Part shown: piece by piece, positions 5,550 to 5,737 of the stretch
How the letters are laid out: each line of letters opens with the position of its first letter
Numbering within the stretch: the first letter of the stretch is position 1
Source of the DNA: an uncultured Clostridia bacterium
Lineage (GTDB): Bacteria; Bacillota; Clostridia; HGM11514
Assembly: GCA_902478725.1 (NCBI GenBank)
Contig: CABSMD010000173.1
Span: forward strand, 1-5,737
Direction: 5' to 3'
Length of the DNA: 5,737 bases
The notes under the pieces: generated by a model
Database searches by the model: none
Told to the model about the DNA's origin: nothing
The model's input: only the letters and a program-made list of their open reading frames with translations
Program-made: the position numbers and the translations under genes

Positions 5550-5737
5550 TCAGCTAAGCTCATGTCTTCCGAGAGAGGCAACATATTGCTGCATCTCCGA
5601 TTTCGATGTGATCGCATGGGTGTGCGCAAGGACACTCTGTTTGGTTTCGTCGTCCAGGGAGGAAAAGTACTCCATTGCGTCCACGTTCTGCGCGAGCGAC
5701 ATACCAAATCCCAAAGGAAGGTCGGTATGGTCAATGG
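5550..5737 (-). CDS. Small conserved-looking protein of unknown function, 5' end outside window
   Basis: An open frame enters from the right edge and ends at TGA 5550-5552, giving 61 visible residues. It starts with IDHTDLPLGFGMSLAQN, continues with VDAMEYFSSLDDETKQSVLA, then a helical SKSEMQQYVASL and the C-terminus GRHELS. It is hydrophilic and mostly helical, with no signal peptide, membrane segment or cysteine. I recall similar short proteins with a TDLPLGFGM-like N-terminus in clostridial genomes, but know no function. An internal ATG (residue 12 of the visible part) has no SD, so the true start is probably just beyond the edge. A terminator hairpin placed 17 nt after the stop, and the lack of stops in this frame, support a real gene over the overlapping frame that also stays open here. 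It is convergent with the ABC-F gene. Confidence 0.7.
   Translation of the reverse strand, partial: IDHTDLPLGFGMSLAQNVDAMEYFSSLDDETKQSVLAHTHAITSKSEMQQYVASLGRHELS

Noticed and set aside
5378..5734. Minus-strand open frame of 118 codons at the right edge
   Set aside because: It runs across the terminator hairpin and into the ABC-F 3' end, and its translation looks random. The neighbouring frame ending at 5550 has better composition and a correctly placed terminator.
1..5737. CRISPR arrays, insertion sequences, att sites, tRNA or rRNA genes, riboswitches, toxin-antitoxin or phage-defence genes
   Set aside because: I saw no repeat-spacer pattern, transposase, terminal repeats, tRNA-like cloverleaf or conserved riboswitch core, and all long regions are accounted for by the four genes. 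The window holds no evident new defence or mobile system.

Overview
The window looks like a piece of a moderately GC-rich genome from the Firmicutes class Clostridia, possibly a gut Oscillospiraceae-type anaerobe. The grounds are strong purine-rich Shine-Dalgarno (SD) sites, TTG starts, near-consensus sigma-A promoters with 17-bp spacers, compact U-tract terminators, LacI/CcpA-like operator motifs, and a clostridial-style Lsa-family ABC-F protein. No species can be named from the sequence alone.

Layout from left to right. (1) Positions 1-1209, minus strand: uxaC (uronate isomerase), with its C-terminus cut off by the left edge. (2) Positions 1210-1339: a compact control region holding the SD of uxaC, a cre-like site, and a 14-bp hairpin that ends the upstream transcript and also contains the -10 box of the uxaC promoter. 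(3) Positions 1340-3766, minus strand: an 808-residue heparinase II/III-family polysaccharide lyase-like protein without a signal peptide. (4) Positions 3767-3931: a divergent intergenic region with two back-to-back promoters and a perfect 12-bp LacI-type palindrome inside the lyase promoter. (5) Positions 3932-5488, plus strand: an Lsa-like ABC-F ribosomal protection ATPase. (6) Positions 5489-5549: a convergent intergenic region with a 13-bp hairpin whose U-tract serves the minus strand. (7) Positions 5550-5737, minus strand: the C-terminal 61 residues of a small protein of unknown function, running off the right edge.

Biologically, the left two thirds is a uronate-glycan catabolic unit. 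The cytoplasmic lyase would cut imported uronic-acid oligosaccharides, and UxaC would send free saturated uronate (glucuronate or galacturonate) towards fructuronate or tagaturonate. The two genes are in series but separately promoted, and both carry LacI-family-like operator motifs, which suggests carbon-source control. The ABC-F gene is divergent, has a very short leader, and is probably functionally unrelated. I see no mobile element, CRISPR array, tRNA or rRNA. The less ordinary points are the promoter/terminator overlay before uxaC, the operator in the lyase promoter, the unassigned lyase with an N-terminal beta-rich region, and the probably shortened interdomain loop of the ABC-F protein.
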